Shown: piece by piece, positions 4,847-13,462 of the stretch | Numbering within the stretch: the first letter of the stretch is position 1 | Layout of the letters: every line of letters begins with the position of its first letter | NCBI GenBank assembly: GCA_964447175.1 | Contig: CAYURP010000052.1 | Span: 1 to 19,004 of the forward strand | Direction: 5' to 3' | Length of the DNA: 19,004 nucleotides | Origin: CAYURP01 sp964447175 | GTDB lineage: Bacteria; Zixibacteria; MSB-5A5; SM23-73-2 | Made by a program: the position numbers and the translations under genes | The notes under the pieces: generated by a model | What the model saw: the letters and a program-made list of their open reading frames with translations, nothing else | Databases searched by the model: none | Told to the model about the DNA's origin: nothing

Positions 4847-7800
4847 ATGAGAAAAAGATTCAAAATCCCTATTTTCTTTTTTTTGTCCTTATTCATAATC
4901 GTGGCTGGGGTCTATTTGCTATTAACCCAGACCACGGTCTTAGAGGGGCAGGTTAACTACTGGGCTAATTACTTTTTAAAAAAGAGCTATCCCCTTCAGG
5001 TAAAAATCGGGAATATAAAAGGATCCTTTTTCAAAGACTTAATCCTGGAAGATTTCTCCATTGACTTTACTCAAGCAGACTCCGCTTATACCTTACTCAA
5101 ATCAAAAAAAATTACCTTAAGATATAGACTCTGGGATTGGTGGAAGGGTAAAAAAATACTGAGCTATGCGGACCTGGAACAACCGGAAATAGAAATCAGA
5201 AAAATAAAGGATAAATACCTGCTACCCCTCCCTCAGAAAAAAGATACGCTAACAAAAGAGTCCAAACCTTCTTTCTTTGTAATTGATACCTTGAAAATTG
5301 AAGAGGGCTCTTTTGTCTTAAGCTCAGAAAAAGAGGTAAAAAGAATTGAGAAACTGAATTCATTTCTCTCTTTTAGAATGGATGACGTGGGATTGAAACT
5401 TGAATTCTTCAATGCGGGATTGTCCTATCCTGAAAGAAACCTGAATGTTGAAGGAATTAAGGGAAAGGTAGACTGGGTTAACAATGAACTCAATCTTAAG
5501 GATTTCAATTTTAAAACAGACAGTTCTCAGCTTGAGGTCTCAGGAACGATTTCTGATCTTAAAAGCCCCAGATTCTCTTTGAACCTAAAAACCTCTCCCC
5601 TATCTCTGGATGAGATGAAAAGGATTATGGGCACTGGGCTTTCAGGAAAATTCGACATAAAGGGTAATATGAAAGGTGATCTCAGAGGTTTCAGCGGTTA
5701 TGCTAATTTAACTGGTGAATTATTTGAAAGGAAATTTAACAACGTTCATCTTAGGTATGGCTATCAAAAGAAAAAGCTTACCTTTATTCGGTTTGAAGGT
5801 GAAGCTTTTGGCTCACCCCTTTCAGGTTCAGGGGAAATAGACTTCAGCACAAAACCAGAAAAATACACCCTGGAAAGCTTAGCTGAAAATCTCGACTTGT
5901 CCCGCATAGTTGAGACTGGATTTCACACAGATCTAACCGGATCCTTATCTTTAGAAGGTAAAAGTTTCTCTCCAGATGATTTCTCAATGGAATTAAAAGT
6001 GGAATTGAAGCAGGGACGAGTAGACAAATACACGTTTTCTAAAGCCAAAGGGAATTTCTACCTGGATTTATCTCACATCCATTTTTATCCTGAATTCGTA
6101 ATCGTCTATAAAAACACCCATGCCTTATTGGAAGGAGATATTCACTTTGATGAAAGGGTAAATATCAAAGCGGATATTGATTTCGCTGACGTAAACGATT
6201 TCAGGGGGCAGATCTTTCTAAAAGAGCTTTCAGGAAAGGGGAAGGCTAATCTGAAATTCGACGGTATAATCTCTGATCTGAATGTAAAGGGTGAGATTGA
6301 ATCGGATTCGTTCTGGATATATAAATGGTACACCTCCCGTCTTTCTGGAGATTTTGAGATCCTTAATTTCTCCACTTCACAATCCGGCTTTTTTGATCTG
6401 GATTTTGCCAAAGGGAGTCTCTGGGGAATGGAGTATGATTCCGCGGGTGTGAAATTAGGCATGCAGAACCAAATCGTAAAAATAGATACTGCCTGGGCAA
6501 AAAGCCGGGATATGGATTTAGATCTTACTGGAACTGTAGATAATTCAGTCTATCCCATAAAATTGGAATTAACCAAATTGGTTTTCAGATTTGAGGAAAA
6601 TTTGTTTCAATCTGATGGGAAAATTGAAGTGGAGTTAGGTGAAGACTCAATTAATATTAAATCTGCAAATGTCAAGCTGGGTCAAGGGAAAATAGAACTC
6701 TCAGGACTAATCCAGTCCAATAAAAATATTGATCTCAAGTCCAGTCTGTCCGGGATAAATATCTCACCCTGGATGGAGCGGGTAGCACCCCAGAGAAAAA
6801 TGGAAGGAACCTTGAACGCCGACCTTACCCTGAAAGGTAATTTTGATCAGCCTGAGATGGAATTGAAGGGCGAAGTGGAGCAGTATAAATTCAACGAAGT
6901 AGATCTGGGTAAATTAACTTTTGATTTATCCTGTAAAGACCAAAAGCTTAACATCAACAAATTTGAGCTTACGTATTTGGATGCAAGATATACTATAACC
7001 GGCTTTTTCCCTTTAAACTTATCTTTAACCTCATTTGAAAAAAGGCTCTTAGATCGACCTCAGAAGCTAACCATTACGGGAAAAGGAGAAGAGCTTAAAC
7101 TTTTCCCTCTATTCTTACCCTGGATGGAATATGTTAGAGGACCTTTTGAAGCGGAGGTTGACATCTTGGGCACTCCACTCTCACCCCGATTTGAAGGACA
7201 TCTAAAGCTTGATTCAGGCAGTTTAAAGCTAAATTCCCTGGAGGACCCGGCAACTAACCTGCAAGCAGAATTGGTATTATCAGATCAGAAACTGAAGTTC
7301 AACAAGCTGGAGGGAGAAGTTAGCCATAAACCCATCACCCGGGGTAATATTCTCAAAAGGATATGGAGACTGTTCTTCCCCAAAAAGGAGGAAAAAGGAC
7401 AGATATTCGGAACTGGAGAGATCACTTTTAAAAAAATAAATCAGGTAGACTACGATCTCCAGGTTAATGGCATAAAAGTACCCTTCAGGTATAAATTTGC
7501 CGATATCTCCGGCATTTCTGATTTTAATCTGAATCTTAAGGGGACTGAGCCTTCTTCCATCTCCGGGGATTTGTTTTTTCATCAGCTTTTGTATCAAGAG
7601 CCATTCGGAACGTTAAATTCCCTGGGAAGTGGTGAGGAAAATGAGGAAAAGCCTGTAGAGCTGGATTTGAAACTTTCAGCAGATAACAACTGCTGGGTTA
7701 TTAACCAGGACATGAACGTGGAGTTCAAAGGTGAACTAAATGTCACAAGATTTGGAAATACTTTAAGCCTTCTGGGAAATCTGGAGACCATCCGGGGCAA

Positions 7801-8428
7801 GTATTTCCTTTTTGGCAACACCTTTAAAATTGAAAGCGGCTCTTTTGTTTTCAATGACGTTGAAAAGATCGATCCTCAGCTTGATCTTTTAGTCTCCGCT
7901 GATATAACCACCGGATATTCCCCCACCGAAAAAAACGAATTCGTCAAAACCTATGCTGAAAAGGTAGAGCTTTCCATCCAGGGGAATCTATCTGCCCCGG
8001 AGGTGAATCCCTCTCAGGATTCACCTTATTCCAGGGAGGAAATTCTGGAGCTTTTAGCTTTTCGCCACAAATTTTTCACTGCTGACACCATGCAGATGGG
8101 AAGCTTGTTTCAGGATGGGGTATTGAAAAGCTTAAGCGGAGCTTATGGCACAAGACTTCTGGAGAACATAGCCACAAAATCCCTGGGGGTGGAAACCTTT
8201 GAGATCCAGCCCGACTGGGCAGGCAAATTCAGCCTCTGGGACACCAGAATAACCATAGGCAAATACATCTCCGACAAAATATACTTCAGATACACCCGCA
8301 GGCTCTCCCAGTCCAGTGGGGAGGAAGCAGGTGTGGAATATCGCTTAAGAAGATACCTTTACTTCGAGGGATTCCGGGACAGAGAGGGCAAGGTTTATCT
8401 GGGACTTAACTTGCACTGGGAGTATTGA
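4847..8428 (+). CDS. tamB: TamB-family translocation and assembly / lipid-transfer protein (DUF490)
   Basis: Very long periplasm-spanning protein (1193 aa from ATG 4847; E. coli TamB is about 1260). One N-terminal transmembrane anchor (about residues 8-27, preceded by MRKRFK) is followed by about 900 residues of repetitive beta-strand sequence of the AsmA/TamB type. The C-terminal DUF490 region starts near residue 970 (IRGKYFLFGNTFKIESGSF, then DPQLDLLVSADI) and continues through SREEILELLAF and the terminal strands ending LNLHWEY. Known family members bridge the inner and outer membranes, partner TamA and carry phospholipids outward. ATG 4847 is preferred to GTG 4841, though neither has a clear Shine-Dalgarno. 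It is transcribed from the promoter at 4783. The stop shares one base with the start of the barrel gene. Confidence 0.92.
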   Translation: MRKRFKIPIFFFLSLFIIVAGVYLLLTQTTVLEGQVNYWANYFLKKSYPLQVKIGNIKGSFFKDLILEDFSIDFTQADSAYTLLKSKKITLRYRLWDWWKGKKILSYADLEQPEIEIRKIKDKYLLPLPQKKDTLTKESKPSFFVIDTLKIEEGSFVLSSEKEVKRIEKLNSFLSFRMDDVGLKLEFFNAGLSYPERNLNVEGIKGKVDWVNNELNLKDFNFKTDSSQLEVSGTISDLKSPRFSLNLKTSPLSLDEMKRIMGTGLSGKFDIKGNMKGDLRGFSGYANLTGELFERKFNNVHLRYGYQKKKLTFIRFEGEAFGSPLSGSGEIDFSTKPEKYTLESLAENLDLSRIVETGFHTDLTGSLSLEGKSFSPDDFSMELKVELKQGRVDKYTFSKAKGNFYLDLSHIHFYPEFVIVYKNTHALLEGDIHFDERVNIKADIDFADVNDFRGQIFLKELSGKGKANLKFDGIISDLNVKGEIESDSFWIYKWYTSRLSGDFEILNFSTSQSGFFDLDFAKGSLWGMEYDSAGVKLGMQNQIVKIDTAWAKSRDMDLDLTGTVDNSVYPIKLELTKLVFRFEENLFQSDGKIEVELGEDSINIKSANVKLGQGKIELSGLIQSNKNIDLKSSLSGINISPWMERVAPQRKMEGTLNADLTLKGNFDQPEMELKGEVEQYKFNEVDLGKLTFDLSCKDQKLNINKFELTYLDARYTITGFFPLNLSLTSFEKRLLDRPQKLTITGKGEELKLFPLFLPWMEYVRGPFEAEVDILGTPLSPRFEGHLKLDSGSLKLNSLEDPATNLQAELVLSDQKLKFNKLEGEVSHKPITRGNILKRIWRLFFPKKEEKGQIFGTGEITFKKINQVDYDLQVNGIKVPFRYKFADISGISDFNLNLKGTEPSSISGDLFFHQLLYQEPFGTLNSLGSGEENEEKPVELDLKLSADNNCWVINQDMNVEFKGELNVTRFGNTLSLLGNLETIRGKYFLFGNTFKIESGSFVFNDVEKIDPQLDLLVSADITTGYSPTEKNEFVKTYAEKVELSIQGNLSAPEVNPSQDSPYSREEILELLAFRHKFFTADTMQMGSLFQDGVLKSLSGAYGTRLLENIATKSLGVETFEIQPDWAGKFSLWDTRITIGKYISDKIYFRYTRRLSQSSGEEAGVEYRLRRYLYFEGFRDREGKVYLGLNLHWEY

Positions 8429-10380
8429 TGAACGGTTATCAAGATAGGGTTCAACGTAAAAATTTGAAGATCAGAGAATTCATATTACTCCCTTTACTTC
8501 CTGTTTTATTCACTTGGATCTGTATAATTCTGCCAGAACCAACCTTTGCCATTGATAATACCGCACTCGTAGTAGAAGATATCGTTATCCGGGGAAACGA
8601 TTACTTCTCAGCAGATAAGATTAAAGAGCAGATGTCCATCAAGATAAACCGGTGGTATAATTTCTTGAAAAAGAAAAGATTCTACGGTTGGAAACTCAGA
8701 CAGGATCAGGATGCCATAGAGAATTTATACCATAACCAGGGATTTCTGGAGGCTCAGGTTCAAACCACACATATCGTTCAGGACAAAAAAATTGCAACGG
8801 TTTTTGTAGACATTTTTGAGGGGGTTCAAACCAAAATTAAAGGCGTGAAGGTGGAGAAGGGTAGGGAGGAATTCGAAAAGAAAACACGAAAATATATCCA
8901 GGAATTAAAATTGGACTTCCCCTTGAATCGGGCAAAACTGGACCAGGTGGCATTCAACGTCAAAACCATATATGCCAATAACGGCTATCCTTATGCAGAG
9001 ATCATAATCCAGATCAACAAAACGGAGGATAAAAAATCTGCAGATGTTATTTTCCAGATAGACCCAAAAGAGGAAGCCAGGTTTGGTGAGATCTTTTTCA
9101 AAGGACTCAATATAACCCAGGAGGATAAGGCTAAAAGGGAGCTGACCATAAAAAAAGGGGACCTTTACAGCCGGGCAAAAATAATCGATAGCCAGCAGAG
9201 GGTTTACAGCACCGGCCTTTTTAGCTATGTTAACCTGCAAGCCATAAATCCCGAGGAAAAGCCAAAAAATCCGGACTTTCTGCTCAAGGTGGTGGAACGA
9301 AAGCCCAACTACGTGGATTTAAAATTTGGCCTGGGGCATTACCAGCCTCCTAACCAAACCCTGGACCTGAGTACGGCTGACATCCATTTGGAGTGGGGCA
9401 ACAGAAATCTGAACGGGTCGGGAAGAAAGATAAGCACATCTCTTTTCTCAAGCTATGCTCTCTTCCCCAACCCCGATTTCCCGGTTTCGGCTGATTCCAT
9501 AAAAAACCTGCTTTACAGATTTAACCTGAGATTTGTGGAGCCCTGGGTTTTAGGAAAAAGAATCGTAGGGGATTTAAATTTTTATTACGAGCCTGGAGTT
9601 AAAAGCATAATCCAGCCCTACCGGATCGAATCCTATGGTGTAGACCTGAATTTCACCAAGGAGGTATCCCCGTTCACCAAAGTCTGGCTTACCCCCAGCT
9701 TTCAATGGGTTAACATTTATGACGTGTCCCCAGAGGAAGAGGAGGATATAAAAAGGGAGCAGGGAATTAACGTCAGACGGAAATTGATTCTACTCTGGGA
9801 GAACGACACCAGGGACAACTTCTTCATGCCCCTCAACGGCTCCCTTACTCGATTTCATGGCGAGCTGGTTGGAGGTTTTCTGGGCGGGGATAATCATTTC
9901 TTCAAGATAGTAATGGATTGGAACAGATATCTCAGATTGGGCAAACCAGGCAAACTCAATGTGATGGCAACCAGAATTAAATTAGGTTACGTGGAGAAGC
10001 TCAGAGCAGAAGAATATGTACCCACATTAGATAGATTCTATATGGGAGGCGCCTCCACCATAAGAGGATATTCCGAAAACAGCCTGGGACCCAAAGATTC
10101 CAAAGGCAATCCCAAAGGAGGCAGGGTGATGATCCTGGGCAACCTGGAATGGCGAAGCGCGCTTTTCTGGAAGTTCGGCTATACCCTGTTTGTGGATGCT
10201 GGTAATCTATGGTTTGAACCCAAACTTATGACCCTGGAGAGTGTGAGAATGACAGCCGGCTTGGGCCTCCAGTTCTTCACCCCTATCGGACCTTTAAGAC
10301 TGGATTATGCTCAACGGGTGATCAGAAAAGATGATCCCGAAGGTGGACGGTTTCACCTGAGCATTCTTTACGCTTTTTAA
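8428..10380 (+). CDS. tamA: Omp85-family outer-membrane assembly protein (TamA/BamA-like)
   Basis: Outer-membrane 16-strand barrel protein with periplasmic POTRA domains. A signal peptide with a long n-region ends near TFA|ID (about residue 42). Three POTRA-like units follow (roughly 48-120, 125-195 and 200-270), then a surface-antigen (D15) barrel to the C-terminal Phe (ILYAF). The barrel carries the conserved loop motif GGASTIRGY, with the critical Arg at about residue 546. The size (650 aa), three POTRAs and coupling to tamB through TGATG at 8426-8430 favour TamA over BamA. BamA usually has five POTRAs, but in lineages without a dedicated TamA the tamB-linked Omp85 may do BamA work. The family is certain; the subfamily is moderate. 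Confidence 0.9.
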   Translation: MNGYQDRVQRKNLKIREFILLPLLPVLFTWICIILPEPTFAIDNTALVVEDIVIRGNDYFSADKIKEQMSIKINRWYNFLKKKRFYGWKLRQDQDAIENLYHNQGFLEAQVQTTHIVQDKKIATVFVDIFEGVQTKIKGVKVEKGREEFEKKTRKYIQELKLDFPLNRAKLDQVAFNVKTIYANNGYPYAEIIIQINKTEDKKSADVIFQIDPKEEARFGEIFFKGLNITQEDKAKRELTIKKGDLYSRAKIIDSQQRVYSTGLFSYVNLQAINPEEKPKNPDFLLKVVERKPNYVDLKFGLGHYQPPNQTLDLSTADIHLEWGNRNLNGSGRKISTSLFSSYALFPNPDFPVSADSIKNLLYRFNLRFVEPWVLGKRIVGDLNFYYEPGVKSIIQPYRIESYGVDLNFTKEVSPFTKVWLTPSFQWVNIYDVSPEEEEDIKREQGINVRRKLILLWENDTRDNFFMPLNGSLTRFHGELVGGFLGGDNHFFKIVMDWNRYLRLGKPGKLNVMATRIKLGYVEKLRAEEYVPTLDRFYMGGASTIRGYSENSLGPKDSKGNPKGGRVMILGNLEWRSALFWKFGYTLFVDAGNLWFEPKLMTLESVRMTAGLGLQFFTPIGPLRLDYAQRVIRKDDPEGGRFHLSILYAF

Positions 10381-10392
10381 GTTATAGATAAA

Positions 10393-11130
10393 ATGAAAAA
10401 ACCACTCATAGGCATCACCTGTTATATAGATTACGACGATTCCAAAAGGAAGTATCCTTTTATCTTTGCCTTCGATTATGTGAAGCGTCAGTATTATCTG
10501 GCAATACAAGACGCAGGCGGTGTGCCAATAATTCTTCCCAATATCGAAAAGATGAACCTGGTTGATAACTATATAAAAACTCTCGACGGATTACTTCTGG
10601 CAGGCGGTGGTGACGTTCACCCTTCCTTTTTTCATGAGAGAATAAAAGCTAAAAATCTCAGCATAAAAATCGAGCGGGATAGGTTTGAGATTGCACTGGC
10701 GAAAAAAGCCCTAAGGAAAAAGCTACCCATTCTCGGAATCTGCAGAGGGCTTCAGGTTATCAATATTGTCCTGGGAGGAACAATATTTCAGGACTTGTCC
10801 TTACGAAAGAAAAAGACGTTAAATCACAAGCCTGAAGCTGTCATCAGATTCAAGAAAAGACACAAGGTCAAAATCAAGGAGGATTCAAGACTGTTTTCAA
10901 TAGTCAAGAAAAAAGAAATCCTGGTAAATACCAGCCATCATCAGATAATAAAAGACGTTGCTCCAAGCCTTTCAGCTTCAGCCTGGTCTGAGGATGGGGT
11001 AATCGAAGCACTTGAGGGCAAAGGAAAAGAATTTTTAATAAGTGTCCAGTGGCATCCGGAGGCGATGATAAAGCATCCGTCATCCAGAGCATTATTCAGG
11101 GCTTTTGTGAAGGCATGCAGGAACAGATAA
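10393..11130 (+). CDS. Class I glutamine amidotransferase-like hydrolase (peptidase C26, PuuD-like)
   Basis: Cytoplasmic gamma-glutamyl hydrolase-type enzyme of 245 aa, close to the family length. The nucleophile elbow LGICRGLQV places Cys117, and the distal QWHPE gives His221 and Glu223, completing the Cys-His-Glu triad. LLLAGGGDV at about 68-75 is the oxyanion-region signature of this family. E. coli PuuD hydrolyses gamma-glutamyl-GABA in putrescine breakdown, but no other polyamine gene is visible here, so the substrate is unknown. It starts 12 nt after the barrel gene and is probably on the tamBA transcript, though it has no evident Shine-Dalgarno. No functional link to TamAB is apparent. 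Confidence 0.88.
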   Translation: MKKPLIGITCYIDYDDSKRKYPFIFAFDYVKRQYYLAIQDAGGVPIILPNIEKMNLVDNYIKTLDGLLLAGGGDVHPSFFHERIKAKNLSIKIERDRFEIALAKKALRKKLPILGICRGLQVINIVLGGTIFQDLSLRKKKTLNHKPEAVIRFKKRHKVKIKEDSRLFSIVKKKEILVNTSHHQIIKDVAPSLSASAWSEDGVIEALEGKGKEFLISVQWHPEAMIKHPSSRALFRAFVKACRNR

Positions 11131-11249
11131 TCCAGACAATAAGGCATTAAAAAATGGGATGGCAAAAAGGTAGCAATTGGCGTATATATTTATGGATTAA
11201 CTATAGTAGATAAAGGGTTTCAAAACTAATGTTAAGTTTCCAGTAGATT

Positions 11250-12323
11250 ATGAGAATTAAATATTTTTTGACAATTATTACATTATTGTTAAACTTTTTG
11301 TTGGTTAGCATGAACTCTCATGTCAGGGAAATTAAAAAGACAATTGATTATGGCTGGGGTCTTGGAAAAAAGGACCCTCATTGGAAAAGACAGTTTACCG
11401 GTCAGATAACAGTGGATTCTTTACCTGAGCTTAATAAAACGACCAAAGTCTTAGTCCGGATTAAATCCAAATACGGGACGAAAAGTGCTCCTGGATTTAG
11501 AGTATGGGGATCTGAAGAATCGGTGGATTACACTCAGCTTGAGCCGGAGTGGCTTCCTCCAATCACTCCAGAAGACGTTTACGAGGGAAGTTTTACCATC
11601 ACCCCAAGAGAAATAGGAACTTTCTATTTGATGATCAGAGCTTTGGGGGATGCTTTTAGAGGCAATTCAAATCAAGTATTCACGTTTTTCTTTACGATTG
11701 ATGAATCCGGCAAGACAATCCACTTTTCAAATATTGCGGATCACGAGTATATAGACAATGGTCTCTCTGCGCATCCACCCATTCAAGATGATCAGGTGTA
11801 TATTAGATATGTTAGTGGAAGGAATTTTTCAAATTCATTCAGAATAGCTCCTCTCCCTAAGGTAAATGATACTTCTACAGTTTATTTTGAGTTGGTCTCA
11901 AATCGCTACTGCCCAAAAGGTGTCCAGCTTTCTTTTAGGCTTTCGCCAAATTTAGAAATCTTCTTGCTTCCCTCCAGCTGGGTCGGAGAAATCAAAGAAG
12001 GTGATGTGTATAGAGATTCCTTTGAGATTGTACTAAAAACGACAGATTTCACTTCTTTGGATTTGGCAGCAACAGCCTATTCTCCATCAAAAGAGGTAAT
12101 CGATAAACGAAGAGCAAGGGCTAGAACATCTTTCAGTTTATTCTTTGCATTTGATACTTCAGGAGAAATCAATTATGTTGGTAGGGAGCCTAAATACAAA
12201 AGCTCTAGGAAAATGTCCGCTAAAGAGGTGGCAGAAAGTAGAGGTGAGGAATATAATTACCCAAAAGGTAACATTAAGGAATTCCTTACGAAACCCATAA
12301 TCGATTTAACAAAAGAAAATTAA
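11250..12323 (+). CDS. Secreted two-repeat beta-sandwich protein, array unit A
   Basis: Unrecognised family, 357 aa. The N-terminus is a basic-hydrophobic signal peptide (residues 1-24; MRIKYFLT then Leu-rich), with an unusual Val at the likely -1 position. The mature part begins with EIKKTIDYGWGLG. Repeat 1 (about 49-158) has LPELNKTTKV, W-LPPITPEDVYEGSFTITP and TIDESGK. Repeat 2 (about 195-311) has VNDTSTVYFEL, RYCPKGVQ, SWVGEIKEGDVY and FDTSGE. The alternation of short beta-strand-like blocks suggests Ig-like sandwiches, inferred without a structure. The C-terminal tail (324-352) carries EVAESRGEEY...KEFLTKPII, shared with the other units. It follows the C26 hydrolase by 119 nt, in which I see only a weak promoter-like stretch (TTGGCG at 11177, TATAGT at 11202). 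No Shine-Dalgarno precedes ATG 11250. Confidence 0.8.
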   Translation: MRIKYFLTIITLLLNFLLVSMNSHVREIKKTIDYGWGLGKKDPHWKRQFTGQITVDSLPELNKTTKVLVRIKSKYGTKSAPGFRVWGSEESVDYTQLEPEWLPPITPEDVYEGSFTITPREIGTFYLMIRALGDAFRGNSNQVFTFFFTIDESGKTIHFSNIADHEYIDNGLSAHPPIQDDQVYIRYVSGRNFSNSFRIAPLPKVNDTSTVYFELVSNRYCPKGVQLSFRLSPNLEIFLLPSSWVGEIKEGDVYRDSFEIVLKTTDFTSLDLAATAYSPSKEVIDKRRARARTSFSLFFAFDTSGEINYVGREPKYKSSRKMSAKEVAESRGEEYNYPKGNIKEFLTKPIIDLTKEN

Positions 12324-12350
12324 TAAAATTCATATAAAAACAGTTTTGTT

Positions 12351-13430
12351 ATGAAAAGTAAATATTTTTTGACAATTATCACATTATTGTTAAACTTTTT
12401 GTTGGTTAGCACGAACTCTCATGCCGGAGAAATCAAAAAGACAATCGATTATGGCTGGGGTCTTGGACAAAAGGACCCTCATTGGAAAAGAGGGTTTACT
12501 GGTCAGATAACTGTGGATTCTTTACCTGAGCTTAATAAAACGACCAAAATCTTTGTCAAAATTAAATGCAAAACTTATTGGGAAAGTGCTCCGGGATTTA
12601 GAGTACGGGGATATGAAGAATCAATGGATTACACTCAGCTTGAGCCGGAGTGGCTTCCTCCAATTACTCCAGAAGACGTTTACGAAGGAAGTTTTACCAT
12701 CACCCCAAGAGAAATAGGAACTTTCTGTTTGAGGATCAGAGCCTGGGGGGACGCTTTTGGAGGGAATTCATCTAACGTATTCACGTTTTTCTTTACAATT
12801 GATGAATCCGGCAAGACAACCCACTTCTCAAATATTGAGGATCACGAGTATATGGCTAATGGTCTTCCTGCGCATCCGCCGATTCAAGATAATCAGGTGA
12901 ATATTAGATATACCAGTGGAATGGATTTTTCAAATTCCTTCAGAATAGCTCCTCCCCCTAAGGTAAATGATACTTCTACAGTTTATTTTGAGTTGGTCTC
13001 AAATCGCTACTGCCCGAAAGGGGTACAACTTTCTTTGAGACTTTCGCCAAATTTAGAAATGTTCTCGCTCCCCTCCAGCTGGGTCGGAGAAGTCAAAGAA
13101 GGCGATGTGTATAAAGATTCATTTGAGATTGTACCCAAAACGACAGATTTGGCTTTCTTGCATTTGGAGGCAACAGCTTATTCACCCTCAAAAGAGGTGT
13201 TGGATAAGCGTAGAGGAAGGGCGCAGCGAATTTTCAATTTATGGTTTGCTTTTGGTACTTCGGGAAAAGTCAACTATATTGGTAGGGTAGGTAAATACTA
13301 TTGTCCTGAAAAATGGTTTATGACGCCTCAAGAAGTAGCAGAAAGCAGAGGAGAGGAGTATAGACAGCCAAAAGGGATCGGTAAGAAATTCCTCACGCGC
13401 CCCATAATAGATTTAACAAAGGAGAAATAA
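12351..13430 (+). CDS. Secreted two-repeat beta-sandwich protein, array unit B
   Basis: Closest relative of unit A, 359 aa, with near-identical DNA over the signal peptide and the start of repeat 1 and very similar sequence throughout. The signal peptide ends at NSHA|GE, a better cleavage site than in unit A. Repeat 1 lies at about 49-158 and repeat 2 at about 195-311, with the same landmarks (LPELNKTTKI, EGSFTITPREIG, VNDTSTVYFEL, RYCPKGVQ, SWVGEVKEGDVY). The tail VAESRGEEYRQPKG...FLTRPII is conserved. It differs from A by extra cysteines (in KIKCKTYW, TFCLRIRAWG and KYYCPEKW). It begins 27 nt after unit A with no visible Shine-Dalgarno. The function is unknown; periplasmic or surface location is inferred from the signal peptide. 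Confidence 0.8.
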   Translation: MKSKYFLTIITLLLNFLLVSTNSHAGEIKKTIDYGWGLGQKDPHWKRGFTGQITVDSLPELNKTTKIFVKIKCKTYWESAPGFRVRGYEESMDYTQLEPEWLPPITPEDVYEGSFTITPREIGTFCLRIRAWGDAFGGNSSNVFTFFFTIDESGKTTHFSNIEDHEYMANGLPAHPPIQDNQVNIRYTSGMDFSNSFRIAPPPKVNDTSTVYFELVSNRYCPKGVQLSLRLSPNLEMFSLPSSWVGEVKEGDVYKDSFEIVPKTTDLAFLHLEATAYSPSKEVLDKRRGRAQRIFNLWFAFGTSGKVNYIGRVGKYYCPEKWFMTPQEVAESRGEEYRQPKGIGKKFLTRPIIDLTKEK

Positions 13431-13449
13431 GAAAATTCATCTAAAGAAG

Positions 13450-13462
13450 GGAAGAATCTTCC
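13450..13462. promoter_or_regulatory. 13-nt palindrome at the start of array gene C
   Basis: GGAAGA-A-TCTTCC abuts the GTG start at 13463 and contains the purine-rich stretch that would act as its ribosome-binding site. A 1-nt loop is too small for a normal hairpin, so if it matters it would act as a DNA site. It may be chance. Confidence 0.3.

Noticed and set aside
6142..7854. Three minus-strand ORFs of 86-106 codons inside tamB
   Set aside because: The composition is the reverse shadow of the long tamB frame, which is continuous and matches its family end to end.
8905..9240. Minus-strand ORF of 111 codons within the Omp85 gene
   Set aside because: It is antisense to the POTRA-coding region, with no motif or start signal.
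13105..13290. Plus-strand alternative-frame ORF in array gene B
   Set aside because: Overlaps conserved family sequence in the main frame, and its product is low-complexity with no independent support.
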